A stretch of 20,014 nt of DNA from UBA3792 sp946185305 (GCA_946185305.1 CAMHJE010000029.1:1-20014); one strand, 5' to 3'. Shown: positions 6,036 to 14,546, counted from the stretch's first letter. Numbers and translations are program-made. The notes: generated by a model from the sequence alone, not told the origin.

Positions 6036-8537
6036 TTATTTGACCTTGACGTTCTTGGTCAGCGTCGTCGCTTCCTTATACTTTCTGAAGAACAGCATGT
6101 AGATCATGCCGGCCAGCAGCACCAAAGCCACGATCAGACCGATCACATGCACCTGACCCAGGAACAGCGAACCGAACTGATAGATCATCAGCGCGATCGC
6201 GTAGGCGAACAGGCACTGGTAGGCAATCGCAAACCAAGTCCACTTCGCGTTGTTCATTTCGCGCTTGATCGCGCCGATCGCCGCGAAGCAGGGCGCGCAG
6301 AGCAGGTTGAACACAAGGAACGAATAGCCGGTCACACCGTTGAACGCATTCGCAAGCGCCTGATAGACCGTGCCTTCGCCGCCGCCGTAGAGAACGCCCA
6401 TCGTACCGACGATGTTCTCCTTCGCCACAAGACCGGTGACGGACGCGACGACCGCGCGCCACTCGCCCCAGCCAAGCGGCGCAAACAGCCAAGCCACCGC
6501 AGAACCGACGCGGCCGAGCAAGCTGAGACCGATCTCATCCTCCTCAAGCATACGGAACGCGCCGTCCACAAAGCCGAAGCGGGAGAGAAACCAAACGACG
6601 ATCGTGGAGAGCAGGATGATCGTACCGGCCTTCTTGATGAAGGACCAGCCGCGCTCCCACATCGAACGCAGGACGTTGCCGAGGGTCGGCCAATGGTAGG
6701 CCGGCAGCTCCATGACGAACGGAGCCGGATCGCCCGCGAACATCTTGGTCTTCTTCAGCATGATGCCGGAGACGATGATCGCCGCCATGCCGATAAAGTA
6801 CGCGGAGACGGAGACCAGCCACGAACCGCCGAAGATCGCGCCCGCGATCATGGCGATAAACGGCACCTTTGCGCCGCAGGGGATGAACGTGGTCGTCATG
6901 ATCGTCATACGGCGGTCACGCTCGTTTTCAATCGTACGGGAAGCCATAACGCCCGGGATGCCGCAGCCCGTGCCGATCAGCACCGGGATGAAGGACTTGC
7001 CGGAAAGGCCGAACCGACGGAAGATACGGTCGAGCACGAACGCGATACGCGCCATGTAGCCGCAAGCCTCCAGGAAGGCCAGCATCAGGAACAGAACCAG
7101 CATCTGCGGAACGAAGCCGAGTACGGCGCCGACGCCCGCTACGATACCGTCCTGAATCAAACCGTAGAGCCATTCGGGCACGCGGGATTCGCCGTTCTCG
7201 TCCAGCAGCGCCATGTCAAACAGCGCCGGAACGCCGGGTACCCATACGCCGTAGTCGGCGGGGTCGGGCTCGTCAAAGCCCTTTTCCTCGACGTAGGCAA
7301 CGGCATCCTTGAAGCTCATGCCGATCACGTCGTCGCCCGCATCCTCGGGCACCTTGTCGAAGTAGACGGTCATTTCGTCCACCGCGAGCGTTTCCTCATC
7401 CTCAACGTCTACCGTAGCGGTTGCGTCGCCGGTGACGGCCTTCAGCTCGGCAATCGTCGCTGCCTCGTCGAAGTCCTCGGCTTCGGTGTCGAGATCATAG
7501 TAGGCGGCAATCGCGTTCATCGCATCGCCGTATTCGCCGGAGACTTCCTCATACTGGCCCGCGCCGATGCCGAACAGGTGCCAGCCGTCGCCGAACAGAC
7601 CGTCGTTCGCCCAGTCGGTCGCGCTTGCGCCGACGCCGACCATGGCGATCCAGTAGACGAGCGCCATCACAATGCCGAAGATCGGCAGACCGAGCCAGCG
7701 GTTCGTCACGATGCGGTCGATCTTATCGGAAACGGACAGGTTGCCCGTGCCCTTCTTCTTATAGCAGGTCTTGGTCAGCGTGCCGATGTAGATGTAGCGC
7801 TCGTTCGTGATGATGCTTTCCGCGTCGTCGTCGAGCTCCTTCTCGGCCGCCTTGATATCGTTTTCGATGTGCGCGAGCTTGTCGCCGGACAGCTTCAGCT
7901 GCTCCAGCACCTTTTCGTCGCGCTCAAAGACCTTGATCGCGTACCAGCGCTGCTGCTCCTCCGGGAGGTTATGCACAACCGCTTCCTCGATGTGCGCCAA
8001 GGCATGCTCGACGGGGCCGGAGAACGTGTGCTGCGGGATCGTCTTGGTGGACTTCGCCGCCGTGATCGCTGCTTCCGCCGCCTCGAAAATGCCCGTGCCC
8101 TTCAGCGCGGAGATCTCCAGCACCTTGCAGCCGAGCGCCTTGGAAAGCGCGTTGATGTCGATCTTGTCGCCGTTCTTTTTCACAACGTCGATCATGTTGA
8201 CCGCGATCACAACCGGGATGCCGAGCTCGGTCAGCTGCGTCGTGAGGTAGAGGTTGCGCTCTAAGTTCGTGCCGTCCACGATGTTCAGAATCGCGTCCGG
8301 GCGCTCGTTGATCAGGTAGTTACGCGCTACGACTTCTTCGAGCGTGTAGGGGGACAGGGAGTAGATGCCCGGCAAGTCGGTGATGATCACGTCGTCGTGC
8401 TTTTTCAGCTTGCCTTCCTTCTTTTCCACGGTGACGCCCGGCCAGTTGCCGACGAACTGGTTCGAGCCGGTCAGCGCGTTGAACAGCGTCGTTTTGCCGC
8501 TGTTCGGGTTGCCCGCAAGGGCTATCCGTAAGCTCAT
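6036..8537 (-). CDS. feoB: Ferrous iron transporter FeoB
   Basis: FeoB is the membrane Fe(II) importer with a cytosolic GTPase domain. In this 833-residue protein the G-domain motifs are clear: G1 GNPNSGKTT (9-17), G3 DLPG (54-57), G4 NMID (114-117) and G5 SALKGTG (143-149). A helical regulatory (GDI-like) domain follows to about 270. Membrane helices begin near 282. The conserved core motifs are GTGCGIPGVMASRT with Cys525 and FIPCGAKVPF with Cys554. Between the first helix and the second (about 301-457) is a long extracytoplasmic loop; residues 344-430 hold 28 Asp/Glu and only four Lys, far longer than in E. coli FeoB. The start has GAGAGG about eight bases upstream. It is third in the operon, 92 bp after the second feoA, and that gap holds a hairpin. 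Confidence 0.97.
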   Translation of the reverse strand: MSLRIALAGNPNSGKTTLFNALTGSNQFVGNWPGVTVEKKEGKLKKHDDVIITDLPGIYSLSPYTLEEVVARNYLINERPDAILNIVDGTNLERNLYLTTQLTELGIPVVIAVNMIDVVKKNGDKIDINALSKALGCKVLEISALKGTGIFEAAEAAITAAKSTKTIPQHTFSGPVEHALAHIEEAVVHNLPEEQQRWYAIKVFERDEKVLEQLKLSGDKLAHIENDIKAAEKELDDDAESIITNERYIYIGTLTKTCYKKKGTGNLSVSDKIDRIVTNRWLGLPIFGIVMALVYWIAMVGVGASATDWANDGLFGDGWHLFGIGAGQYEEVSGEYGDAMNAIAAYYDLDTEAEDFDEAATIAELKAVTGDATATVDVEDEETLAVDEMTVYFDKVPEDAGDDVIGMSFKDAVAYVEEKGFDEPDPADYGVWVPGVPALFDMALLDENGESRVPEWLYGLIQDGIVAGVGAVLGFVPQMLVLFLMLAFLEACGYMARIAFVLDRIFRRFGLSGKSFIPVLIGTGCGIPGVMASRTIENERDRRMTIMTTTFIPCGAKVPFIAMIAGAIFGGSWLVSVSAYFIGMAAIIVSGIMLKKTKMFAGDPAPFVMELPAYHWPTLGNVLRSMWERGWSFIKKAGTIILLSTIVVWFLSRFGFVDGAFRMLEEDEIGLSLLGRVGSAVAWLFAPLGWGEWRAVVASVTGLVAKENIVGTMGVLYGGGEGTVYQALANAFNGVTGYSFLVFNLLCAPCFAAIGAIKREMNNAKWTWFAIAYQCLFAYAIALMIYQFGSLFLGQVHVIGLIVALVLLAGMIYMLFFRKYKEATTLTKNVKVK

Positions 8538-8591
8538 TGGTAAACCTCTCTTTTCTTAAACATTCCTAACAAGATTAGCCTTATTTAACCT

Positions 8592-8616
8592 GCGCCGCGA
8601 AAAAAAGACGCGGCGC
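8592..8616 (-). other. GC-rich hairpin in the feoA-feoB gap
   Basis: GCGCCGCG (8592-8599) and CGCGGCGC (8609-8616) form a perfect 8-bp stem. The 9-nt loop is TCTTTTTTT on the transcribed (-) strand. The T-run is in the loop rather than after the stem, so it is not a normal terminator. It could limit read-through into feoB, mark an RNA processing point, or set the feoA:feoB ratio. Confidence 0.4.
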
Positions 8617-8629
8617 GGCGCTCCCGTTT

Positions 8630-8887
8630 TTACGCCTTGAACGCGTTTGCGGGGCCATCGACCTCGACCATTTCGGCGTCGGCCTTGCGCAGAGACAGCT
8701 CATAGCCGCGCACGGTCAGCTCCATCGGATCGCCGAGCGGCGCGACCTTGCGCACGAAGATCTCCACGCCCTTGGTGAGCCCCATGTCCATGATGCGGCG
8801 CTTCACCGCGCCCTCGCCGTGCAGCTTCACGACCTTCACCGTTGCGCCGATCTTCACATCGCGCAGGGTTTTCATTGTTGCTTCCAT
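8630..8887 (-). CDS. feoA: FeoA domain protein (second in operon)
   Basis: The 85-residue protein is a single FeoA SH3-like domain. It shows the family pattern LRDVKIGATVKVVKLHGEGA, then KRRIMDMGLTKGVEIFV, PLGDPMELTVRGYELSLRKADAEMVEV, with small beta strands and the conserved R-x-x-x-D-M-G-x-x-x-G core. FeoA is a cytosolic partner needed for FeoB-dependent iron uptake, possibly by acting on the G domain. The ATG at 8887 has GGAGG about five bases upstream; an internal ATG four codons later is less well placed. It lies 23 bp after the first feoA and directly before feoB. This copy is the closer of the two to classical FeoA. Confidence 0.93.
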   Translation of the reverse strand: MEATMKTLRDVKIGATVKVVKLHGEGAVKRRIMDMGLTKGVEIFVRKVAPLGDPMELTVRGYELSLRKADAEMVEVDGPANAFKA

Positions 8888-8910
8888 CGTTTCCTCCTTA
8901 TCCGTTCCGT

Positions 8911-9123
8911 TTACACCATGATCCGGCGCGCCATTTCATCGTTGATGGCGACGCGGGATTCCTTGACCTTTACGATCAGATTGCCGTTCAGCGATGTGAC
9001 GACCGTCACGACGCCGCCGACATGAAAGCCGAGATCCTCCAGATGCTGTTTCACCTCGGGGCTTCCGCCGACCTTTCTGACCACGACCTCTTCGTTCGGC
9101 TCTGCAAAGCAAAGCGGAATCAT
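8911..9123 (-). CDS. feoA: FeoA domain protein (first in operon)
   Basis: The 70-residue product is a compact FeoA domain. Segments VVVRKVGGSPEVKQHLEDLGFHVGGVVTVV and NLIVKVKESRVAINDEMARRIMV fit the family; the DLGF and the R-x-A-I-x-x-x-x-A-x-x-I-x-V end are typical. The reason for two tandem feoA genes is unknown; in other clostridia one copy often differs in sequence, as here. I use the ATG at 9123, five bases after GGGAG. The frame is open upstream to an ATG at 9177, but that start lacks a ribosome binding site and would be translated through a hairpin (CGGACG-TTT-CGTCCG, 9138-9152). It is the first gene of the operon, about 84 nt behind the predicted transcription start. Confidence 0.9.
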   Translation of the reverse strand: MIPLCFAEPNEEVVVRKVGGSPEVKQHLEDLGFHVGGVVTVVTSLNGNLIVKVKESRVAINDEMARRIMV

Positions 9124-9188
9124 AATCGCTCCCTTCCCGGACGTTTCGTCCGACAACCGCGGCTCGCCCCACGGCAAAAGCCGCCTAC

Positions 9189-9210
9189 TGTTAGTTAATT
9201 TTAACTAACA
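9189..9210. promoter_or_regulatory. Palindromic operator at the feo promoter
   Basis: GTTAGTTAATTTTAACTAAC (9190-9209) is a perfect inverted repeat with 9-bp arms and a 2-bp centre; one more pair (T9189/A9210) extends it to 22 bp. It lies just downstream of the feo -10 box, covering the predicted transcription start near 9207, the classic position for a repressor. The TTAG...CTAA ends resemble sites of iron or manganese repressors of the DtxR/IdeR/MntR class more than the Fur box (GATAAT-type). The regulator is not in this window. Confidence 0.7.
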
Positions 9211-9213
9211 CAT

Positions 9214-9242
9214 AGTATAGACGCCTCTAACCGATTCGTCAA
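9214..9242 (-). promoter_or_regulatory. Sigma-A promoter of the feo operon
   Basis: On the - strand, TTGACG (9237-9242) and TATACT (9214-9219) are separated by 17 bp. It is the only good promoter between the kinase terminator and the first feoA, and it should drive all five feo genes down to the terminator at 5474. Confidence 0.8.
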
Positions 9243-9260
9243 GCTTTTTTACGAAATTAT

Positions 9261-9288
9261 AAAAAATCCCGTCCGAGGGGGACGGGAT
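9261..9288 (-). terminator. Intrinsic terminator of the two-component operon
   Basis: ATCCCGTCC (9266-9274) and GGACGGGAT (9280-9288) form a 9-bp stem with a 5-nt loop. On the - strand a T-run follows (complement of 9261-9265). It lies just beyond the sensor kinase stop codon and before the feo promoter. Confidence 0.85.
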
Positions 9289-9303
9289 GCATTGAAAAAC
9301 CGT

Positions 9304-10350
9304 TTACGCTTTCGGCAAAACGACCGTAAACGCGTTGCCCTGCGCTTCGGGCAAAACGCGGATCGAGCCGCCGTGCAGCTCGACGATGCGCTTGGCAATC
9401 GAGAGACCGAGACCGCTGCCGCTGCGGTTGCGGGACGCGTCGGCCTGATAGAACTTGTCGAACAGGTGGGGGAGCGCGTCGGCTTCGATGGGCTCGCCCT
9501 CGTTAAAGCAGGTCACGGTCACGGCGTCCGGCGCTTCGGAAAGCGTCACGCGGACGGTGCCGCCCTGGGGGGCAAACTTCATCGCATTGTCGAACAGGTT
9601 CACCCAAACCTCCTTCAAAAGCGGCTCGCTGCCCGTGTATTCGATTTCCGGCAGCGCGCAAACGAGGTCGATGTCCTTTTTGTCCCACTTGGTCAGCATC
9701 TGCGCGAGCGCGTGACGCAGCTGTTCGGACAGCGAAAACGCGGTGCGGTCGGACAGGATCGACTGCTGCTCCAGCTTGCCGAGCTCCAGCACGTTCGTGG
9801 ACAGCGCGGCGAGGCGTTCGGATTCCTCGATGATGATGCCGAGGTATTCGCGCCGTTCCTCCGGGGAAAGCTCGTCGCTTTCGAGCATCTTCGCAAAGCC
9901 GCGGATCGACACGATGGGCGTCTTGAATTCGTGCGAAAAGTTATTGATAAAGTCGGTGCGCAAAAGCTCGACGCTTTCCAATTCCTCCGCCATGTGGTTG
10001 AACTTATCCCCGAGCCGCCGGAATTCCGAAAGGCCCTTCGGCTCGACGCGCACGCTGTAATCGCCCGCCGCGATCTTGTCGGTCGCCTCGATGATCGAGC
10101 GCAGCGGCCGCAGCGGATAGCGCAGCAGGATCGCGGAGAACAGCGCGCCGACGGCAAGCCCGCCGATGCTCAGCGCAATCGGGAACAGCTGCGGCATTTC
10201 ATAGAGGTTGATCACGCCGAGCTGATGCAAAAACACGAGCGTCGCCGCAATCGCCAAGAACACGCCGGCCTGCACGGCCATGACGATCCCGGCGAGCAGA
10301 AACGGCAGAAAGAACCGGAACACACGTTCCTTATGCGGCTGCTTAGACAT
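9304..10350 (-). CDS. Sensor histidine kinase
   Basis: The 348-residue protein has two N-terminal membrane helices (about 11-40 and 55-77) with a very short extracytoplasmic stretch between them, then a HAMP linker (about 78-125), a HisKA dimerisation helix with phospho-acceptor His140 in FSHEFKTP, and an ATPase domain with the N box NLFDNAMKFAP (251-261) and G box GSGLGLSIAK (311-320). The short external loop suggests sensing in or at the membrane, as in kinases that respond to cell-envelope stress. The D box is NEG rather than the usual DxG. I start it at 10350, where GGGGG lies seven bases upstream. This ATG overlaps the end of the response regulator gene by eight bases, so translation is probably coupled. 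Confidence 0.93.
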   Translation of the reverse strand: MSKQPHKERVFRFFLPFLLAGIVMAVQAGVFLAIAATLVFLHQLGVINLYEMPQLFPIALSIGGLAVGALFSAILLRYPLRPLRSIIEATDKIAAGDYSVRVEPKGLSEFRRLGDKFNHMAEELESVELLRTDFINNFSHEFKTPIVSIRGFAKMLESDELSPEERREYLGIIIEESERLAALSTNVLELGKLEQQSILSDRTAFSLSEQLRHALAQMLTKWDKKDIDLVCALPEIEYTGSEPLLKEVWVNLFDNAMKFAPQGGTVRVTLSEAPDAVTVTCFNEGEPIEADALPHLFDKFYQADASRNRSGSGLGLSIAKRIVELHGGSIRVLPEAQGNAFTVVLPKA

Positions 10351-11017
10351 GGACGACCCCCTTATATCCGATGCCGCGGATGGCGACGATCTCAAACTCC
10401 GGCCAGCCCTCAAAGCGGCGGCGCAGCCTCGTGACGTGGACGTTCACGGTCGTATCGACGGTTTCGGAATCCGCGCCCCAGATCTCGTCCATCAGCTGCA
10501 GCCGCGTAAAGATGCGGTCGGGACTCGACAGCAGCTTATATAAAAGATAAAACTCCTTTTGCGGCAGCGTCTGCGTTTCGCCGTTCCTTTCCACGGACAG
10601 GGCCTCGTAATCGAGCGTGACCGGGCCGATGCGCAGCTTCTTTTCGCTCGCCGCCCGCGCGCGCCGCAGCAGCGCCTTGATGCGGAGCAGCATCTCCTCC
10701 TCGTTCACGGGCTTCACCATGTAATCGTCCGTGCCGACCAGAAAGCCCTTGCAGCGTTCCTCCGGCAGCGCCTTGGCCGTCACCATCAGGATCGGGGTGA
10801 GGTTGCCGACCTCGCGCAGGGCCTCGGTGAACTGATACCCGTCCATGCGCGGCATCATCACGTCGAGCACCACAAGGTCGATGTGCTGCTGATCCATGAC
10901 CTCCAGCGCCTCCGCGCCGTCCCGCGCGACGTGCACCGTATAGCCCGCGTGTGTCAAAACCGCCTGCATCAGCCGCGCGGTGTGCCTGTCGTCCTCCGCA
11001 ACCAGAATGGAAAACAT
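10343..11017 (-). CDS. OmpR/PhoB-family response regulator
   Basis: The 224-residue protein has a receiver domain (about 1-118) with acidic pocket Glu8-Asp9-Asp10, phospho-acceptor Asp52 in VVLDVMMP, Thr80 and Lys102. A winged-helix DNA-binding domain (about 128-223) has the recognition-helix region VDTTVNVHVTRLRRRF and the wing ending IRGIGYKG. It is the cognate partner of the kinase encoded directly downstream. The ATG at 11017 has AAAGGAG seven bases upstream; the frame is open further but those starts lie in the promoter. Tandem TTCG half-sites upstream of its own -10 and of the divergent exporter's -10 point to autoregulation plus control of the exporter. Confidence 0.95.
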   Translation of the reverse strand: MFSILVAEDDRHTARLMQAVLTHAGYTVHVARDGAEALEVMDQQHIDLVVLDVMMPRMDGYQFTEALREVGNLTPILMVTAKALPEERCKGFLVGTDDYMVKPVNEEEMLLRIKALLRRARAASEKKLRIGPVTLDYEALSVERNGETQTLPQKEFYLLYKLLSSPDRIFTRLQLMDEIWGADSETVDTTVNVHVTRLRRRFEGWPEFEIVAIRGIGYKGVVHV

Positions 11018-11051
11018 GGTGACTCCTTTCGCTTTGTGATGGATTATCCCC

Positions 11052-11086
11052 AGTATAGCACATTTCTTTAACCGAAAAGAAACGAA
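11052..11086 (-). promoter_or_regulatory. Response regulator promoter with tandem half-sites
   Basis: On the - strand the order is TTCGTTTCTT (11077-11086), TTCGGTTAAA (11067-11076), then TATACT (11052-11057). The second TTCG begins 19 bp upstream of the -10, and TGC directly precedes the -10. There is no good -35 hexamer, so the promoter probably needs an activator. The same arrangement occurs in the divergent promoter at 11133-11167. Confidence 0.65.
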
Positions 11087-11120
11087 TGATGAAAAATCAA
11101 CATTTTCCCGATTTTTTACA

Positions 11121-11139
11121 TAACGAAAACGTTTCGTTA
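11121..11139. repeat. Inverted repeat between the divergent promoters
   Basis: TAACGAAAACGTTTCGTTA has 8-bp arms (TAACGAAA/TTTCGTTA) around a 3-bp centre. Its right arm contains the first TTCGTTA half-site of the exporter promoter; the left arm gives a further TTCGTTA half-site on the other strand. It may be an additional binding site for the response regulator. Confidence 0.5.
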
Positions 11140-11167
11140 ATCTTCGGTTTTCAAAATGCGGTATGAT
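11133..11167 (+). promoter_or_regulatory. Exporter promoter with tandem half-sites
   Basis: The order is TTCGTTAATC (11133-11142), TTCGGTTTTC (11143-11152), then TATGAT (11162-11167). The second TTCG begins 19 bp before the -10, exactly as in the response regulator promoter. The -35 region has no match to TTGACA, as expected for a promoter activated by an OmpR-family regulator. Confidence 0.65.
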
Positions 11168-11210
11168 TACGGCAATACAACAGGCGGCGCAGGCCGCCGT
11201 GGGAGGAACC

Positions 11211-12689
11211 ATGAAAAAGAAAAAGCGCAGGATTTGGGTATGGATCGTTCTCGTCGTCGTCGCGGCGGCGCTCGTCGGCGGGTGGCTCTATCTTCGGCAC
11301 CTCGGCGAACAGCTGACCAAGGTGACCTATTCAACGCATACGGTGGACTACGGCACGGTCGCGCGGGCGATCACGGGCAGCGGTCGCCTTGCGCCGTTCG
11401 ACAGCGAAAACGTCGAAGCCGAAGCGAATATCAAAATCGAATCGGTCAAGGTGCGCGCGGGCGACGCGGTCAGCGCCGGGGACCTTCTTTTGACCTACGA
11501 CACCGAAGCGATTTCGGATCGCATCGAAACGCTCTATACCGAGCTTTCCACGCTCGATCAGCAGATCATGCGCCGCACCAGCCGCGAGAGCATCAATGCC
11601 CCGACCACCGGCCGCGTCAAGGCGATCTACGCAGAGCCGGGCGACGATCTCGAAACCGTGATGCGGGAAAAGGGCGCGCTCGCGCTGCTGTCCGCCGATG
11701 AAAAGATGCAGGTGGATATCGTCACCGATGTCGAGCTTGCCCTCGGCAAGAGCGTGACCGTCACCTATGAGGGCGGGCGGCAGACCGGCACGGTGGCGAA
11801 CCTCATCGACGGCGGCTACCGGATCACGCTGACCGACAACAATGTGCCGATGGACGTGACCGCCGAGGTCTTCGACCGGGATACCAAGCTCGGCGAGGGC
11901 ACGCTTGCGGTGCACGGCCCGATCTACGTCTACGGCAAGGACGGCGTCGTGCAGTCCGTGAATGTCAACGTCAATGCGTACGTCTACGCCGGGTCGAAGC
12001 TGTTTACGCTGGCCGACAAGCCCGACAGCGCGGCCTACGCCGACGCGGTGCAGTCGCGTGAGGATAAGGTGCAGGACATTCAGGCGCTTTACGCGCTGCT
12101 GAACGATCCGGTGCTGACCGCGCCGGTGTCCGGTACGGTCGCCGAGGTGCGCGCGCAGGAAGGCAGCCCGGTCACGGGCGCGGCGTTTGTGCTGCACACG
12201 GGCGGCGCAACCAAGATGACCGTCAATGTCGATGAGCTCGATATCGGCGTCATGTCGCTCGGACAGGAAGCGACCGTCACGCTCGACGCGTTCGCGGGCG
12301 AGAGCTTTGCCGCAAGCGTCACGCATATTTCCCGCCTCGGCACGCCGTCCGGCAGCATCACCACCTACGCGGTCGAGCTGACCTTGGCACCGGACGACCG
12401 GCTCTTGGAGGGTATGAACGGCAGCGCGGTCATTACGGCGCAGCAAAAAGACCATGTGCTGCTGCTCCCGGTCGCCGCGATCCATGAAGACGAAACCGGC
12501 GTCTATGTGTATGTGCAGTCCGGCGAGGAAGCGATCCGCCGCGACATCACGACCGGTCTTTCCGACGGCACGAATGCCGAGATCACGTCCGGCCTCGACG
12601 CGGGTGACGTGGTGCGGTATCAGGATGAATACATCGGCATTGCGGAGCAGTATCAGCAATACATGCAGAATAATCGCGGAGGGCGGTAA
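11211..12689 (+). CDS. Periplasmic-adaptor-like (MacA/HlyD family) exporter subunit
   Basis: The 492-residue protein starts with a Lys-rich end and one membrane helix (about 9-28); the rest should lie outside the membrane. It belongs to the membrane fusion/adaptor family: lipoyl-like motifs at VEAEANIKIESVKVRAGDAV (68-87) and APVSGTVAEVRAQEGSPV (304-321), beta-barrel segments, and a C-terminal domain (VLLLPVAAIHEDETGVYVYV). It is longer than a usual MacA (about 370-400). Residues 129-186 and 303-359 look like two copies of a lipoyl-half plus barrel unit. The ATG at 11211 has GGAGG upstream; an ATG at 11163 lies in the -10 box. It is the first gene of a three-gene operon with an ATPase and a permease. 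It probably links substrate to the exporter; no TolC-like partner is expected in a Gram-positive cell. Confidence 0.88.
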   Translation: MKKKKRRIWVWIVLVVVAAALVGGWLYLRHLGEQLTKVTYSTHTVDYGTVARAITGSGRLAPFDSENVEAEANIKIESVKVRAGDAVSAGDLLLTYDTEAISDRIETLYTELSTLDQQIMRRTSRESINAPTTGRVKAIYAEPGDDLETVMREKGALALLSADEKMQVDIVTDVELALGKSVTVTYEGGRQTGTVANLIDGGYRITLTDNNVPMDVTAEVFDRDTKLGEGTLAVHGPIYVYGKDGVVQSVNVNVNAYVYAGSKLFTLADKPDSAAYADAVQSREDKVQDIQALYALLNDPVLTAPVSGTVAEVRAQEGSPVTGAAFVLHTGGATKMTVNVDELDIGVMSLGQEATVTLDAFAGESFAASVTHISRLGTPSGSITTYAVELTLAPDDRLLEGMNGSAVITAQQKDHVLLLPVAAIHEDETGVYVYVQSGEEAIRRDITTGLSDGTNAEITSGLDAGDVVRYQDEYIGIAEQYQQYMQNNRGGR

Positions 12690-12690
12690 G

Positions 12691-13379
<689 letters not shown>

Positions 13380-13386
<7 letters not shown>

Positions 13387-14546
13387 TGCAAAGTATCCGC
13401 ATGGCGTGGGCTTCGGTTCGCTCCAATAAGATGCGCTCGTTTTTGACGATGCTCGGCATCATCATCGGCGTCATGGCGCTCGTCGTCATGGTGTCGCTCG
13501 TGAACGGCGCGACCGGCGCGGTCACCAGTCAGATTTCCGCGCTCGGCAACGACCTTCTGAACGTCAGTATTGCGGACGACAAGGGCAACCCGATCCGGCT
13601 GGAGGACCTGATGGCGTTCACCGAGGACGAAACGATCCGCGCGGTCGCTCCGTCCGGCTCGATGTATACGACCGCCAAGCACGGCTATACCGACGTGACC
13701 GCCTCCGTCACCGGCACGACCGCCGCGTACTTCTCCATCGAGGGCATGGAGCTGGAGGACGGGCGGCTGCTGAAAACCGTCGATGTGGACAACGCCGCCT
13801 ATGTCGCGGTGCTCTCGCACGACGCGAAGGAAAAGCTGTTCGCGGGCGAGGAGGCCGTCGGCAAAACGATCACGCTCGGCGGGCGCAGCTTCACGGTCGT
13901 CGGCACGCTCAAGGAAACCGAATCGCTGATGAGCGCGATGTTTTCGAGCTACGGCATCTATGTGCCGTATACGGTCGAATCCCGCATGGCCGGGCAGCCG
14001 TATATCAGCTCGTTCGTCGTGGCGGCGGGGGACACCGACGCGGGCGAGCAGGCCGTGGCAAAGCGCCTCCGTGAACGCTTCGCGCAGGACGACGACGCGT
14101 TTGCGATCATCAATATGTCGAGCATCTCCTCCGCGCTCGACAACGTGACCGGCATGCTGTCGCTGCTGCTCGGCGGGATCGCCGCGATCTCTCTTTTAGT
14201 CGGCGGTATCGGCATTATGAATATCATGCTCGTGTCCGTCACCGAGCGCACCAAGGAAATCGGCATCCGCAAGGCCATCGGCGCAGGCCGCGGCACGATC
14301 CTCACGCAGTTTCTGATCGAAGCCCTGATGCTGTCGCTGTTCGGCTGCATCTTCGGTTTGCTCCTGTCCGCGATCATCCTTGCCATCGTCTCCGCGATTG
14401 CGGGTAATATCACGTTCACGATGTCGCTCGATATCGTACTGCTCGCGGTCGGCTTCTCCAGCGCCATCGGCCTGATCTTCGGCCTGTATCCCGCGAACCA
14501 GGCGGCCAAGAAGCACCCCATCGAAGCCTTGCGGTACGAGGGATAA
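13380..14546 (+). CDS. MacB-like ABC transporter permease
   Basis: The 388-residue protein has the four-helix MacB/FtsX layout: one N-terminal helix (about 18-42, FLTMLGIIIGVMALVVMVSL), a large extracytoplasmic domain (about 45-255), and three C-terminal helices (about 260-288, 310-340 and 351-372) of the FtsX domain. The coupling-helix sequence RTKEIGIRKAIGA between the second and third helices is highly characteristic, as is the C-terminal NPA-like PANQAAKKHPIEALRYE. It forms the membrane part of the exporter with the preceding ATPase. The ATG at 13380 has GGAGGT nine bases upstream; the overlapping ATGCTGATG also offers 13386. No strong terminator follows, so read-through to the serpin gene is possible. 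Confidence 0.94.

Noticed and set aside
6147..8264. 705-residue open frame antisense to feoB
   Set aside because: It is a mirror of a GC-rich gene, full of Arg, His and Asp, with no family resemblance; the - strand encodes an unmistakable FeoB.
9189..9210. Fur box at the feo promoter
   Set aside because: The palindrome lacks the GATAAT-type hexamers of Fur sites; the TTAG...CTAA form fits DtxR/MntR-class sites better.
9124..9303. Riboswitch or structured leader before feoA
   Set aside because: Only a short hairpin at 9138-9152 is visible; the leader is under 90 nt and I recognise no riboswitch core.
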